Shown piece by piece: positions 15,924 through 24,465 of a stretch of DNA of 64,000 nucleotides (positions are counted from its first letter, which is position 1; each line of letters starts with the position of its first letter). The notes below the pieces were generated by a model, which worked only from the letters and a program-made list of their open reading frames with translations, ran no database searches and was not told the DNA's origin. The stretch lies in NCBI GenBank assembly GCA_963797635.1, contig CAWCPZ010000011.1, forward strand, positions 620,001-684,000. Reading direction: 5' to 3'. This DNA is from JAOUEA01 sp963797635. GTDB lineage: Bacteria; Actinomycetota; UBA4738; HRBIN12. Made by a program: the position numbers and the translations under genes.

Positions 15924-16823
15924 ATGAACGAGCGGCCCGAGCCCGAGGACCTGGAACGCGCGAAGCGCGCGCTCGGTGTGGAACCGGTGGCGTGGCGCAC
16001 GGTGTCCCGGGGTGGCCAGACCGCGGCCTCCCGCTGGATCGCGACCCTGCCCGACGGTTCGACCGCGTTCGTGAAGATCGCCTTCACCCTGGACACCGCG
16101 GCGTGGGTCCGCGACGAACACCTCTTCTACGCCCAGCACCGGGGTCTGGCCTTCACCGCCGAGATGCTGGGCTGGTCCGACGACGGGGAGCGCCCGGTGC
16201 TCGTGCTCGAGGACCTCAGCGACGCCCACTGGCCGCCGCCGTGGGACCGCGATCATGTCGAGGCGGTGGTTCGCACGTTGGGGGATGTCGCCTCCACGGA
16301 GCCCTCGGCAGAGATCCCGCCCGTCTCGCAGAGTCAGTTCGACCGGACGGGATGGCCCGAGGTGGCCGGCGACCTCGATGCGTTCCTCGCGCTGGGGCTC
16401 TGCGATGCCGGCTGGATCGAAGCGCACCTCGCCACCCTCACCGACGCGGCGCACTCGGCCGTGATCGAGGGCGACGCGCTCCTGCACATGGACGTGCGGA
16501 GCGACAACCTGTGCCTGCGCGAGGGTCGGGCGCTGCTCGTCGACTGGAACTTCGCCTGCACCGGGAACCCACGGTTCGATCTCGCGGCCTGGCTGCCGAG
16601 CCTGCATGCGGAGGGCGGTCCCGCCCCCGAGGAGGTCGTCCCGCCGGCCGAGGACATGGCGGCGTTCGCGTCGGTGCTCGCCGGGTACTTCGCGGCCCAC
16701 GCTGCGCGGCCCGACATCCCCGAGGCGCCGCACGTGCGTCCGCTCCAGCGCAAGCAGGCCCGCACCGCGCTGCCGTGGGCGGCCCGGGCGCTGGGCCTGC
16801 CGCCTCCGCTGCCTCCCGCCTGA
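15924..16823 (+). CDS. Aminoglycoside-phosphotransferase-like small-molecule kinase
   Basis: A 299-residue protein with the APH/choline-kinase fold. The catalytic loop HMDVRSDNLCL (Brenner motif HxDxxxxN) is followed by the magnesium Asp in LLVDWNFACTGNPRFDLA. The N-terminal lobe has a nucleotide-binding lysine candidate in TAFVKIAF. Relatives phosphorylate aminoglycosides, macrolides, homoserine or fructosamines; nothing here points to one substrate, so an antibiotic-resistance role should not be assumed. Confidence 0.85.
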   Translation: MNERPEPEDLERAKRALGVEPVAWRTVSRGGQTAASRWIATLPDGSTAFVKIAFTLDTAAWVRDEHLFYAQHRGLAFTAEMLGWSDDGERPVLVLEDLSDAHWPPPWDRDHVEAVVRTLGDVASTEPSAEIPPVSQSQFDRTGWPEVAGDLDAFLALGLCDAGWIEAHLATLTDAAHSAVIEGDALLHMDVRSDNLCLREGRALLVDWNFACTGNPRFDLAAWLPSLHAEGGPAPEEVVPPAEDMAAFASVLAGYFAAHAARPDIPEAPHVRPLQRKQARTALPWAARALGLPPPLPPA

Positions 16824-16827
16824 CGCG

Positions 16828-16869
16828 GCACCTGCAACGGCTGTTGCAGGTGCAACACGCTGCTACCAT
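16828..16869 (+). promoter_or_regulatory. Operator and -10 of the Fur-family gene
   Basis: Bases 16828-16853 form a perfect 11-bp inverted repeat (GCACCTGCAAC and GTTGCAGGTGC, spacer GGCT). A second copy TGCAAC at 16851-16856 makes GTTGCA-GG-TGCAAC with the right arm. The -10 TACCAT (16864-16869) ends 7 nt before the GTG start. The operator covers the -35 region, which suggests autorepression. The same TGCAAC/GTTGCA half-sites precede cbiM. Confidence 0.6.
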
Positions 16870-16876
16870 CGACACC

Positions 16877-17314
16877 GTGAACCGTTCCTCCCACGACTAC
16901 GCCGATGTCATCGACCTGCTGCGCAGCAAGGGCTTGCGCATGACCCCCCAGCGAAGAGCCATCGTCACCGAGGTGATGCGCACCCAGGGCCACATCTCCC
17001 CTGCCGCCATCGCCCGCACGGTGCAGGGGGAGATGCCGGGGGTGAACGCGTCCACGGTCTACCGCACGCTCACGTTGCTGGAGGACGTCGGCGTGCTCTC
17101 GCACTCGCACCTGGAGACCGGGGCCGAGTACCACAAGGCCGAGGAAGCCGAGCACGTGCACCTCACCTGCGGACGCTGCGGCAAGGACGACCCCCTGTCG
17201 CTGAGCGAGGCCCAGGCCCTGCATGAGCTGATCAAGCAGCACCACGGGTTCGAGGCCGACCTCACGCACTTCGCGATCACGGGCCTGTGCGCGTCCTGCG
17301 CCGGCGCCGCCTAG
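16877..17314 (+). CDS. Fur-family metalloregulator (Fur/Zur/Nur type)
   Basis: A 145-residue repressor with an N-terminal winged helix (MTPQRRAIVTEVM, then VNASTVYRTLTLLEDVGVL) and a C-terminal dimerisation and metal domain (AEHVHLTCGRCG). The four structural-zinc cysteines are Cys98, Cys101, Cys138 and Cys141. Its stop codon overlaps that of the convergent cbiO, and its own promoter shares half-sites with the cbiM promoter. A nickel- or cobalt-sensing (Nur-like) role is therefore inferred; sequence alone does not exclude Zur. Confidence 0.9.
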   Translation: MNRSSHDYADVIDLLRSKGLRMTPQRRAIVTEVMRTQGHISPAAIARTVQGEMPGVNASTVYRTLTLLEDVGVLSHSHLETGAEYHKAEEAEHVHLTCGRCGKDDPLSLSEAQALHELIKQHHGFEADLTHFAITGLCASCAGAA

Positions 17315-18063
17315 TCGTCGAACGCGCGCTCCGGGAAGAACCCGAAGGGCAGCTCCAGGCGGTTGGCCGCCATCAGCGCTTCGTCGGCCAGGATGTCCCG
17401 GGTCCGGCCGTCGGCCACCATCACGCCTTCGTTCATCACCACGGCTCGCTGGCAGAGCTCCAGCGCATAGGGGAGATCGTGGGTCACCATCAGCATCGTG
17501 ATCGGCAGGGAGCGCAGGATGTCGGCGAGCTCGCGCCGGCCGGCGGGGTCCAGGTTCGAGGACGGTTCGTCGAGCACCAGGATCTCGGGCTCCATCGCCA
17601 GGACCGTGGCGACCGCCACGCGCCGCCGCTGTCCGAAGCTCAGATGGTGCGGCGGCCGGTCGATGAACTCCTCCATGCCGACGGCCTGCAATGCGCGCTC
17701 GACGCACGCGTCGAGGTCGTCACCGCGCACGCCCATGTTGGCCGGCCCGAACGCCACGTCGGCGCGAACGGTGGGCATGAACAGCTGGTCGTCGGGGTCC
17801 TGGAACACGATGCCGACGCGCCTCCGGATCTCCTTCATGTGCTGCTTGGTCACCGGCAGGCCGCCCACCAGCACCGAGCCGTGCTGGGCCGTGTTGATGC
17901 CGTTCAGGTGCATCACGAGCGTGGTCTTGCCGGCGCCGTTCGGACCCAGGAGCGCGACGCGCTCGCCGACCCCGATCGTGAGATCGATCCCGAACAACGC
18001 CTGGGTGCCGTCGGGATAGGCGAAGGCGAGCCGCGAAACCTCGAGCGCCGGTGCGTGGCTCAC
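17311..18063 (-). CDS. cbiO: Energy-coupling ABC ATPase of Co/Ni uptake
   Basis: A 250-residue ATPase that powers the CbiMNQO ECF-type transporter from the cytoplasmic face. Walker A is GPNGAGKTT, the Q-loop is in VGIVFQDPDDQLF, the signature is LSFGQRRR (one residue off the usual LSGGQ) and Walker B is ILVLDEPSSNLDP. The GTG start overlaps the cbiQ stop as GTGA. Its stop codon overlaps that of the convergent Fur gene within one CTAG. Confidence 0.93.
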   Translation of the reverse strand: MSHAPALEVSRLAFAYPDGTQALFGIDLTIGVGERVALLGPNGAGKTTLVMHLNGINTAQHGSVLVGGLPVTKQHMKEIRRRVGIVFQDPDDQLFMPTVRADVAFGPANMGVRGDDLDACVERALQAVGMEEFIDRPPHHLSFGQRRRVAVATVLAMEPEILVLDEPSSNLDPAGRRELADILRSLPITMLMVTHDLPYALELCQRAVVMNEGVMVADGRTRDILADEALMAANRLELPFGFFPERAFDD

Positions 18064-18821
18064 GGCCGCACCACCCAGGCGAGCACGCAGACCAGGGTCG
18101 CCACGGCCGGCAGGCTCATGGCGGCCGCCCACTGCGCCGTGCCTGCGCGACCGTCATCGACCTCGGGGAGACGACCGTCGAAGCCGCGGGAGATCATGGC
18201 CAGGTGCACCCGTTCGCCGCGCTCGTAGGACCGGATGAACAGCGCGCCGGCCGAGGCCGCGAACCCCTTCGCCTGCCAGAGCCACCGGGCGTCGTAGCCA
18301 CGGGATTCCCGCGCCACCTTCATGCGCCGGGCCTCCTGCGAGATGACCTCGGAGTACCGGATCATGAACCCCGTGATCGACGTGAACACCGACGGCAGGT
18401 GGAGACGTTCCAATCCGCGGAGGAAGTCCGGGACGGGCGTGGTGGCCGCCAGGATCACGCTGGCCGCGACGCCGATCGTGCCCTTGATCAGGATGTTCCA
18501 CATCGCCCACAGACCTTCCACCGACAGGGATAGACCGAGGACCTCGATCCGCTGACCCTGGCCAATCAACGGCAGGAACACGGCGAACAGCACGAACGGC
18601 ACCTCGATCACCAGGCGCTTGGCGACGAACGCCACCGTGAGATCGGCGAGCTGGGTGAGCACCACCAGCATCACGACGTAGACGCCGAACGCCCAGAACG
18701 CCTCGCGGGGCGTGGCGACGACGGCGAACACGAACAGGATCTGGGCCAGCAATTTGCACTCCGGCCGGAGCCGGTGGATCAGGCTGTCGCCGTGGACGAA
18801 GAGCGCGTGGGCGCCACTCAC
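18060..18821 (-). CDS. cbiQ: Co/Ni ECF transporter T component
   Basis: A 253-residue membrane protein that couples the ATPase to the substrate-capture subunit. N-terminal helices (LLAQILFVFAVVAT, VYVVMLVVLTQLA) precede the cytoplasmic coupling region, with the two Ala-Arg-Gly type motifs here as ARESRGYD and ISRGFDGRLP. It is coupled to the upstream cbiN-like gene by GTGA and to cbiO by GTGA. Confidence 0.9.
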   Translation of the reverse strand: MSGAHALFVHGDSLIHRLRPECKLLAQILFVFAVVATPREAFWAFGVYVVMLVVLTQLADLTVAFVAKRLVIEVPFVLFAVFLPLIGQGQRIEVLGLSLSVEGLWAMWNILIKGTIGVAASVILAATTPVPDFLRGLERLHLPSVFTSITGFMIRYSEVISQEARRMKVARESRGYDARWLWQAKGFAASAGALFIRSYERGERVHLAMISRGFDGRLPEVDDGRAGTAQWAAAMSLPAVATLVCVLAWVVRP

Positions 18822-19183
18822 GGTGCGGAGCCGGACGAGGCGGTCGCCGCCGCGGCATCGCGCTCGCCACCCGTCGCCTTGCGGCGACCGACGACGACGA
18901 AGAGCAGGAGGCCGATGCCGAAGGTGATGACGACGCCGACGATGCCGGCGAGCCCGGTGGACAGGCCCTGGTCATCCACGCCCTTCACGCCGTAGCCGGC
19001 GAACGGGCCGTCGGCCGTGGCGTGGTTCGTCTCGGTGTCGTCGAACCCCTGGTCGATCGCGACCTTGTTGAGCCCGTCGGGCGAGCTGCTCGCGAACCGG
19101 CTCACGACGAAGGCGAGCCCGAGCGCCACGAGGAGCCCACCCACCACGACCGCCCAGGTGGTGGTTCGCTTCGCGGCCATCAC
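18818..19183 (-). CDS. cbiN: PDGLE-domain (CbiN/NikN-like) subunit
   Basis: A 121-residue protein with one N-terminal and one C-terminal transmembrane segment. The extracytoplasmic loop carries SSSPDGLNKVAIDQGFDD, a variant of the PDGLE motif of the small subunit that assists CbiM/NikM in metal loading. The start is GTG-ATG, with the GTG overlapping the cbiM stop. Position between cbiM and cbiQ supports the assignment; NikN may be the better name if nickel is the substrate. Confidence 0.85.
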   Translation of the reverse strand: MMAAKRTTTWAVVVGGLLVALGLAFVVSRFASSSPDGLNKVAIDQGFDDTETNHATADGPFAGYGVKGVDDQGLSTGLAGIVGVVITFGIGLLLFVVVGRRKATGGERDAAAATASSGSAP

Positions 19184-19875
19184 GGCCTCCCGGCCACGAT
19201 CGAGGGATCGCGCAGCTGCAGGGTGGGGAGCAGATCCTGGGCGCCGTAGACGAGGTCGGGACGAACGCCCAGGACCACGCCGATCGTGAGCGCCGTGATG
19301 ATGCCCTCACCGATGCCGATCAGGAGGTGCGTGCCCAGCATGGCCGTCGCCACGGTGGTGATCGACGCGCCGCCGTTGCCGCCGATCGCGTACTCGACGA
19401 CGAACCCGAGCGCGGCCAGCACCACCGAGAGCACCGCGGCGATCCCGGAGGCGGCCACGACCGATCCACGGTTGGCCGGCAACACCCCGCGGATCAACCG
19501 GAAGATCGCATACCCGCCGAACGACGTGATCAGGGCCATGTTCAACACGTTGAGCCCGAGCGCGGTGAGCCCGCCGTCGGCGAACAACAGCGCCTGCACC
19601 ACCAGCACCACCGCCACCGCGACCGCCCCCGCATAGGGTCCGACCAGGATCGCGGCGAGGCACCCACCCAGCAGGTGCCCACTGGTTCCCGCGGCGACAG
19701 GGAAGTTCAACATCTGCACCGCGAAGATGAAGGCGGCCACCAGACCCGCCATGGGCGCGAGCTTCTCCGACAGGGTCTCCTTGGCCTTGACGAGGCTGTA
19801 GCCGATGCCACCGGCCGAGACCACGCCCGCGGCCGCCGATACGCCCGCGTTGATGAACCCGTCAGGGATGTGCAT
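19180..19875 (-). CDS. cbiM: Co/Ni ECF transporter substrate-capture protein
   Basis: A 231-residue membrane protein beginning MHIPDGF, the conserved N-terminus whose amino group and His2 bind the metal in CbiM/NikM. Further family segments are VAAGTSGHLLGGCLAAILVG and IGEGIITALTIG. The ATG has a GGGAGG ribosome site. It is the first gene of cbiM-N-Q-O. No cobalamin genes are nearby, so nickel is as likely as cobalt. Confidence 0.94.
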   Translation of the reverse strand: MHIPDGFINAGVSAAAGVVSAGGIGYSLVKAKETLSEKLAPMAGLVAAFIFAVQMLNFPVAAGTSGHLLGGCLAAILVGPYAGAVAVAVVLVVQALLFADGGLTALGLNVLNMALITSFGGYAIFRLIRGVLPANRGSVVAASGIAAVLSVVLAALGFVVEYAIGGNGGASITTVATAMLGTHLLIGIGEGIITALTIGVVLGVRPDLVYGAQDLLPTLQLRDPSIVAGRP

Positions 19876-19916
19876 CCGTGCCTCCCGTAGACCGACGCTC
19901 GTCGCCGGAGCAGCTC

Positions 19917-19982
19917 GTTGCAGTTGCAACTCGTTGCGATTCCGACGACTCCTGTATATCGCCGACCTCCTGTGAGCGTCAA
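19917..19982 (-). promoter_or_regulatory. cbiMNQO promoter with metalloregulator-type operator
   Basis: On the minus strand, TTGACG (19982 to 19977) and TATACA (19958 to 19953) are separated by 18 bases, a near-consensus housekeeping promoter. Just downstream of the expected start (near 19946), bases 19938-19917 contain repeated GTTGCA/TGCAAC half-sites, including the palindrome GTTGCAAC at 19923-19930. A repressor there would block transcription. The half-sites match those before the Fur-family gene. Confidence 0.65.
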
Positions 19983-20006
19983 GCACACGATCTCGGCAGC
20001 GGTCGC

Positions 20007-21659
20007 TCAGAAGCGCGGGGTCTCCCGGTAGTCGCCGAACACCCCGACGAGGGCGCTCACGATCTCGCCTTCCGTGCACCGGGTTCGCGCGCACTCGACC
20101 ATCGGATCGATCAGGTTCTCGTCGGTGCCGGCCGCGCGGACGAGGTCGGCGAGCGCGGCCTTCGCGACGGCATCGTCGCGCTCGGCCCGGGTCCGCTCGA
20201 CGGCCACGCGTTGCTGGACCTCGGCCTCGGGGCCGATCACGAGGGTGTCGATCGGCGCCTCATCGGTCTCGACGAAGGCGTTGACGCCCACCTTCACCAG
20301 GTCGCCGGTCTCGTAGCGACGCTGCTCCTCGAACGCGGCGTCGGCGATGCGCTGCTGGAACCAGCCCTGTTCGATCCCGGCCAGGACGCCGTCGAGCATC
20401 GAGCCCTCCCCCATCGCATCGATGTGGGCGAAGATCTCCTCGGCCTGGGCCTCGATCCGGTCGGTCATCGTCTCGACGAAGTAGGACCCGCCGAGCGGGT
20501 CGATCGTGTCGGGCGCCCCGGTCTCGTAGGCGATCACCTGCTGCGTGCGCAGCGCGAGCTTGGCGGCGTCCTCGGTCGGCAGGGCCAGCACCTCATCGAG
20601 CGCGTTCGTGTGCAGCGACTGCGTGCCCCCGAACACCGCGGCGAGCGCCTCGACGGCGGTCCGCACCACGTTGTTCATCGGTTGTTGCGCGGTGTTGGAG
20701 ACCCCGGCGGTCTGCGTGTGGAACCGCAGACGCATCGCGGCGGGATCGGTGGCGCCGTATCGATCGCGCAGCCACCGCGCCCAGATGCGCCGAGCGGCCC
20801 GGAACTTCGCGATCTCTTCGAAGAAGTCGATGTGGCTGTTGAAGAAGAACGACAGCCCGGAGGAGAAGCGATCCACGTCGAGCCCGCGGCGCTGGCCGAG
20901 TTCGACGTAGCCGAACCCGTCGGCCAGCGTGAACGCCAGCTCCTGGGCCGCCGTCGCTCCGGCCTCGCGGATGTGGTAGCCGCTCACGCTCACCGGATGG
21001 AACTTGGGGCACCGCTCGGCACAGAAGGCCATGAGGTCGCCGATCAGCCGCAGGTGCGGACGCGGCGGGAAGATCCATTCCTTCTGCGCGATGTACTCCT
21101 TGAGGATGTCGGTCTGCAGCGTGCCGTCGAGCTGATCCCACGCCACCCCTTGGCGCTCCGCCGTGGCCAGGAAGAACGCGAACGCCACGGTGGCCGGTCC
21201 GCTGATCGTCATCGACGTGCTGATGTCGCCCAAGGGGATCGAGTCGAACAGCGTCTCGAAATCATCGAGGGAATCGGTCGCCACACCGCAGCGCCCCACC
21301 TCGCCCTCGCTGCGAGGGTCGTCGGAGTCCAGCCCCATCAGGGTGGGCATGTCGAAGGCGACGCTGAGCCCGCCCTGACCCTGCGCCAGCAGGAAGCGGT
21401 ACCGCGCGTTGGTCTCGGCGGGCGTGCCGAACCCGGCGAACTGCCGCATGGTCCACAGGCGGCCCCGGTACATCGAGGGGTAGACCCCGCGCGTGAACGG
21501 GAACTCCCCCGGCCGGCCCAGTCGTTCGTCGGGGTCCCAGGAGGCCAGGTCCTCGGCCGTGGCGATCTCGGGAACGGGTTCGCCCGACAGCGTTCGATGC
21601 GAACGCTCGGCGGCAACGGCCTCGTCGGTGGGTTGGGTGCGTTGGCGGGCGTCGGTCAC
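20007..21659 (-). CDS. Acyl-CoA mutase large subunit (methylmalonyl-CoA mutase family)
   Basis: A 550-residue catalytic TIM-barrel subunit of an adenosylcobalamin-dependent acyl-CoA mutase, with PFTRGVYPSMYRGRLWTMRQ, LSVAFDMPTLMGLDSDDPRS and PLGGSYFVETMTDRIEAQA. It ends before the B12-binding Rossmann domain of long mutases, so that domain (DxHxxG) must be a separate protein, not in this window. Substrate could be methylmalonyl-, ethylmalonyl- or isobutyryl-CoA; not decidable by eye. Start is the GTG at 21659. MeaB lies immediately upstream. Confidence 0.9.
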   Translation of the reverse strand: MTDARQRTQPTDEAVAAERSHRTLSGEPVPEIATAEDLASWDPDERLGRPGEFPFTRGVYPSMYRGRLWTMRQFAGFGTPAETNARYRFLLAQGQGGLSVAFDMPTLMGLDSDDPRSEGEVGRCGVATDSLDDFETLFDSIPLGDISTSMTISGPATVAFAFFLATAERQGVAWDQLDGTLQTDILKEYIAQKEWIFPPRPHLRLIGDLMAFCAERCPKFHPVSVSGYHIREAGATAAQELAFTLADGFGYVELGQRRGLDVDRFSSGLSFFFNSHIDFFEEIAKFRAARRIWARWLRDRYGATDPAAMRLRFHTQTAGVSNTAQQPMNNVVRTAVEALAAVFGGTQSLHTNALDEVLALPTEDAAKLALRTQQVIAYETGAPDTIDPLGGSYFVETMTDRIEAQAEEIFAHIDAMGEGSMLDGVLAGIEQGWFQQRIADAAFEEQRRYETGDLVKVGVNAFVETDEAPIDTLVIGPEAEVQQRVAVERTRAERDDAVAKAALADLVRAAGTDENLIDPMVECARTRCTEGEIVSALVGVFGDYRETPRF

Positions 21660-21700
21660 GTGGCTCGCGTCCCTGCGATGTGGTGCCGGTCGGCCGCGGC

Positions 21701-22636
21701 CTACTCCGCGGCCCGGGAGGCCAGCATAGCGGCAGCGCGGTAGGGATCGAGACGGCGGGCCTCGAGCTCGTCGGCCAGCTGCGGGTCGGCGCGAAGGGCC
21801 TCGGCGGCGCGAAGCCGGAACCGCTCGGCGGCCAGGCTCTCCACCTCGCGGATCAGGCGGGACCGCCGCTTGGCCGCGAGGGCACCGGACGCCGCCAGGT
21901 GGTCGCGATGCGATTCGATGGCCTCCCACAGCTCCTCGATGCCCTCGCCCTGGGATGCCGAGGCGGTGAGGACCGGCGGGTCCCAGTCGCGGGCCGCGCC
22001 GAGGTGCAGCATCTGGCGGAGTTCGCGGACGACCTCCGGGGCCCCGTCGCGATCGGCCTTGTTGACGACGAAGATGTCGGCGACCTCGAGGATCCCGGCC
22101 TTCGCCATCTGCACGGCGTCGCCGAGGCCGGGCGCCAGCACCACCACCGCGGTGTCGGTGGCGGCCGCCACATCGACCTCGGCCTGGCCCACCCCCACGG
22201 TCTCGACCACGACGCGTTCGTACCCCGCGGCGTCCAGGATGCGGACGGCCTCGGGCGCCGCGAGCGCCATGCCGCCCAGGTGTCCCCGGGTGGCCATCGA
22301 CCGGATGAACACGCCGGGGTCGGTGGCGTGCTCCTGCATGCGGACGCGATCGCCCAGCAGCGCGCCGCCGGTGTAGGGGGAGGTCGGATCGACCGCCAGC
22401 ACGGCGACGGGGAGGTCGCGGGTCCGCGCCGCACCCACCAATCCGGCCGCGAGCGTCGACTTGCCCACGCCCGGCGCCCCGGTCAGGCCGATCGTCGCGG
22501 CCGAGCCGGTGTGTGGATACAGGCCCGCGGACAGCGACTCCAGGTCGGCGTCGCCGTCCTCGACGGCCGAGATCGCGCGGGCCACCGCACGGCGTTCGCG
22601 CGCCAGCACCCCACGGACGAGCTCGTCGACCTCCAT
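21701..22636 (-). CDS. meaB: Mutase chaperone GTPase MeaB (ArgK family)
   Basis: A 311-residue G3E-type GTPase that protects and gates cofactor loading of B12-dependent mutases. Walker A is GAPGVGKST (residues 53-61). AVLAVDPTSPYTGGALLGDR, VVVETVGVGQAEVDV and the base-specific NKAD follow. It sits 41 nt upstream of the mutase subunit on the same strand, the usual partnership. The PrsW gene ends 10 nt before it. Confidence 0.95.
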   Translation of the reverse strand: MEVDELVRGVLARERRAVARAISAVEDGDADLESLSAGLYPHTGSAATIGLTGAPGVGKSTLAAGLVGAARTRDLPVAVLAVDPTSPYTGGALLGDRVRMQEHATDPGVFIRSMATRGHLGGMALAAPEAVRILDAAGYERVVVETVGVGQAEVDVAAATDTAVVVLAPGLGDAVQMAKAGILEVADIFVVNKADRDGAPEVVRELRQMLHLGAARDWDPPVLTASASQGEGIEELWEAIESHRDHLAASGALAAKRRSRLIREVESLAAERFRLRAAEALRADPQLADELEARRLDPYRAAAMLASRAAE

Positions 22637-22646
22637 CGGTCGCAGC

Positions 22647-23861
22647 CTACCCGCCGCCGCTCGCCGTCTGGGCGGGCGCGGCGCCGGGGATCGCCTGGAG
22701 GGCATCGCGCAGCGAACGGCAGTACTCCCGTTGCCGCATCAGGGCGGGATCCTGATCATCGGGCACCCTGGACGCCACCATGGCGAGGTTCACCTGTTCG
22801 CGTTGGAGTCGATGCAGCAGCGAGGACGCCCGTGACCCCGCGCGCCGGCGCATCTGCGCACGGGCGGCGCGACGGCGCTTGGGCGAGGCGAGCACCTGGA
22901 GCTCCTCGGCGGAGATGCCGTCGAGGCCGACCTCCGGCGAGAGGGAAGCCTGCAACCAGCGCCGTTCCCGACGCCGGGCCAGCCAGACCGCGATACCCAC
23001 GAACGCCAGCAACGGCAGCCCTTTGACCGCCGTCGCGACCGGCACCATCAGCCAATCGGCGCCGGTCCACGGTTCCGCAGGGAAGAAGTCGAGCAGCGGG
23101 GAGTTCCACAGGAAGTGGCCGAACACCGCCAGGGCACACAGGCCGGCCGCGATCCACAGACGACGGCCCAGCGGTTCGGTGGCGCGGCGCGAGACCACCA
23201 CCCCGATGGCCATCCCCACCAGCCCGGTGTAGAGCACGTGCGAGTACAACCCGCTCGCCACCACCCGCAGGAAGAACCCCTGCAGCACGCCGGCCGGCTG
23301 GCCGCCGAACACGCTCATGAAGTAGAAGACGTCCTCGACGATCGCGAACCCCAGGCCGCACACGGCCCCGTAGACGAACCCGTCCATCACGTCGTCGATC
23401 TCGTCGCGGGCGATCAGGTAGATCAACACCACGCCGCAGCCCTTCAGCGTCTCCTCGACGAACGGCGCGGTGAGCGCGGCGGTCCAGCGCGCCGCGAACT
23501 CGGGTCCGCCCACCCTGGCCACCGTGAGGCCCCATCCGAGGTTGCCGATCGCCGACAGCGTGGTGGCCGCCACCGCGCCCCACACCAGGGCCGCGGCGAC
23601 CAGCGACAGCGGCTCGCGCTCGTAGAGGTCCAGGAAGTAGACGACCAGGAACACCGGCAAGGCGTACAGGGCCAGCAACAGCCAGGACAGCGCCCATCCC
23701 GAGGCGGAGATGTTCCGATAGAAGCTCTGCTCGGCGAGCGCCACCACGCCGGTCGCCACGACGATCACCACGTACAGCCAGAACGCGGGCTGACGCGGCT
23801 GGAAGAACCCCACGTGATGCAGGCTCGAACGCCGGAACCCTCGGCGGGAGGCCACGGCCAC
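22647..23861 (-). CDS. PrsW-family intramembrane protease
   Basis: A 404-residue polytopic membrane protein. Family motifs are FVEETLKG (the EExxK type site), GFAIVEDVFYF and the later HVLYTGLVGMAIG and GHFLWNSPLL, which carry the metal-type His residues. PrsW cleaves anti-sigma factors in Bacillus; the target here is unknown. The C-terminal 110 residues are basic and cytoplasmic. It follows the small membrane-anchored protein by 3 nt and precedes meaB. Confidence 0.88.
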   Translation of the reverse strand: MAVASRRGFRRSSLHHVGFFQPRQPAFWLYVVIVVATGVVALAEQSFYRNISASGWALSWLLLALYALPVFLVVYFLDLYEREPLSLVAAALVWGAVAATTLSAIGNLGWGLTVARVGGPEFAARWTAALTAPFVEETLKGCGVVLIYLIARDEIDDVMDGFVYGAVCGLGFAIVEDVFYFMSVFGGQPAGVLQGFFLRVVASGLYSHVLYTGLVGMAIGVVVSRRATEPLGRRLWIAAGLCALAVFGHFLWNSPLLDFFPAEPWTGADWLMVPVATAVKGLPLLAFVGIAVWLARRRERRWLQASLSPEVGLDGISAEELQVLASPKRRRAARAQMRRRAGSRASSLLHRLQREQVNLAMVASRVPDDQDPALMRQREYCRSLRDALQAIPGAAPAQTASGGG

Positions 23862-23864
23862 GGC

Positions 23865-24465
23865 TCAGGTCACCTCGGCTTGATCGATCATCGTGTGGAT
23901 GTCGCCGTCGATGAACGCGAGCGAGCCTTCGGGGCCGAGCCCGACGAACACCACGCCTCGGCCCGAGGGATCGACCACGGCGGTGACCTCGCCTTCGATC
24001 GACCCACCGGACTCCGGGTCGACGCCGACGAAGGTGAACCGGGCGCCCGGCGTGCCGTCGGCCAGCACCACCGGCTCCAGTCGGTCCGAGACCGTCAGCT
24101 GGCGTGAACGATGGCGTCAGGGCTTCGTCGACGACGGCGCGGGCGAGCACGTCGGCATCGCCCGGCGAGGCGCCCCAGTCCAGCACGAGCAAGGTGCCGT
24201 TGCCGCGGGTGAGTTGCACGAACGGACGTCCATCGACGCTGCCCGGGTCGGCCGGCTCCCATCCCGACAGGGGCTGCACCTCCACGAGGCCGGGGAACCC
24301 CACGGGCGGTCCGGCCGGTTGCGCCAACGCGGCCGCCACCACGAACCCACCCACGGTGGTGAGCACGATCACGGCCAGGACCGCGAACGCCGGGAGCCAT
24401 GCGTGCTCCCGGCGCTGCAGCCACGCCGCTTCGTCGGGACGGACGGGCCGAGGCGCCGACGTCAC
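23865..24465 (-). CDS. Membrane-anchored protein of unknown function, frame broken
   Basis: About 200 residues. After 24 cytoplasmic residues there is a transmembrane segment (LPAFAVLAVIVLTTVGGFVV), then an extracytoplasmic domain with GSVDGRPFVQLTRGNGTLLV. Near base 24105 the frame changes: upstream ends at EALTPS, and the next frame continues QLTVSDRLEPVVLADGTPG and on to GDIHTMIDQAEVT. The GTG start follows GAGGGG and overlaps the preceding stop (GTGA). Family not recognised. Confidence 0.55.

Noticed and set aside
15924..16823. Aminoglycoside resistance gene
   Set aside because: Only the general kinase fold motifs are present. Many such kinases act on metabolites, and nothing in the context indicates antibiotic resistance.
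14129..17314. 1061-codon plus-strand frame ending in the Fur-family protein
   Set aside because: Everything before 16877 is antisense or out-of-frame reading of the hydratase, NmrA-like and APH-like genes; only the last 145 codons are a real protein.
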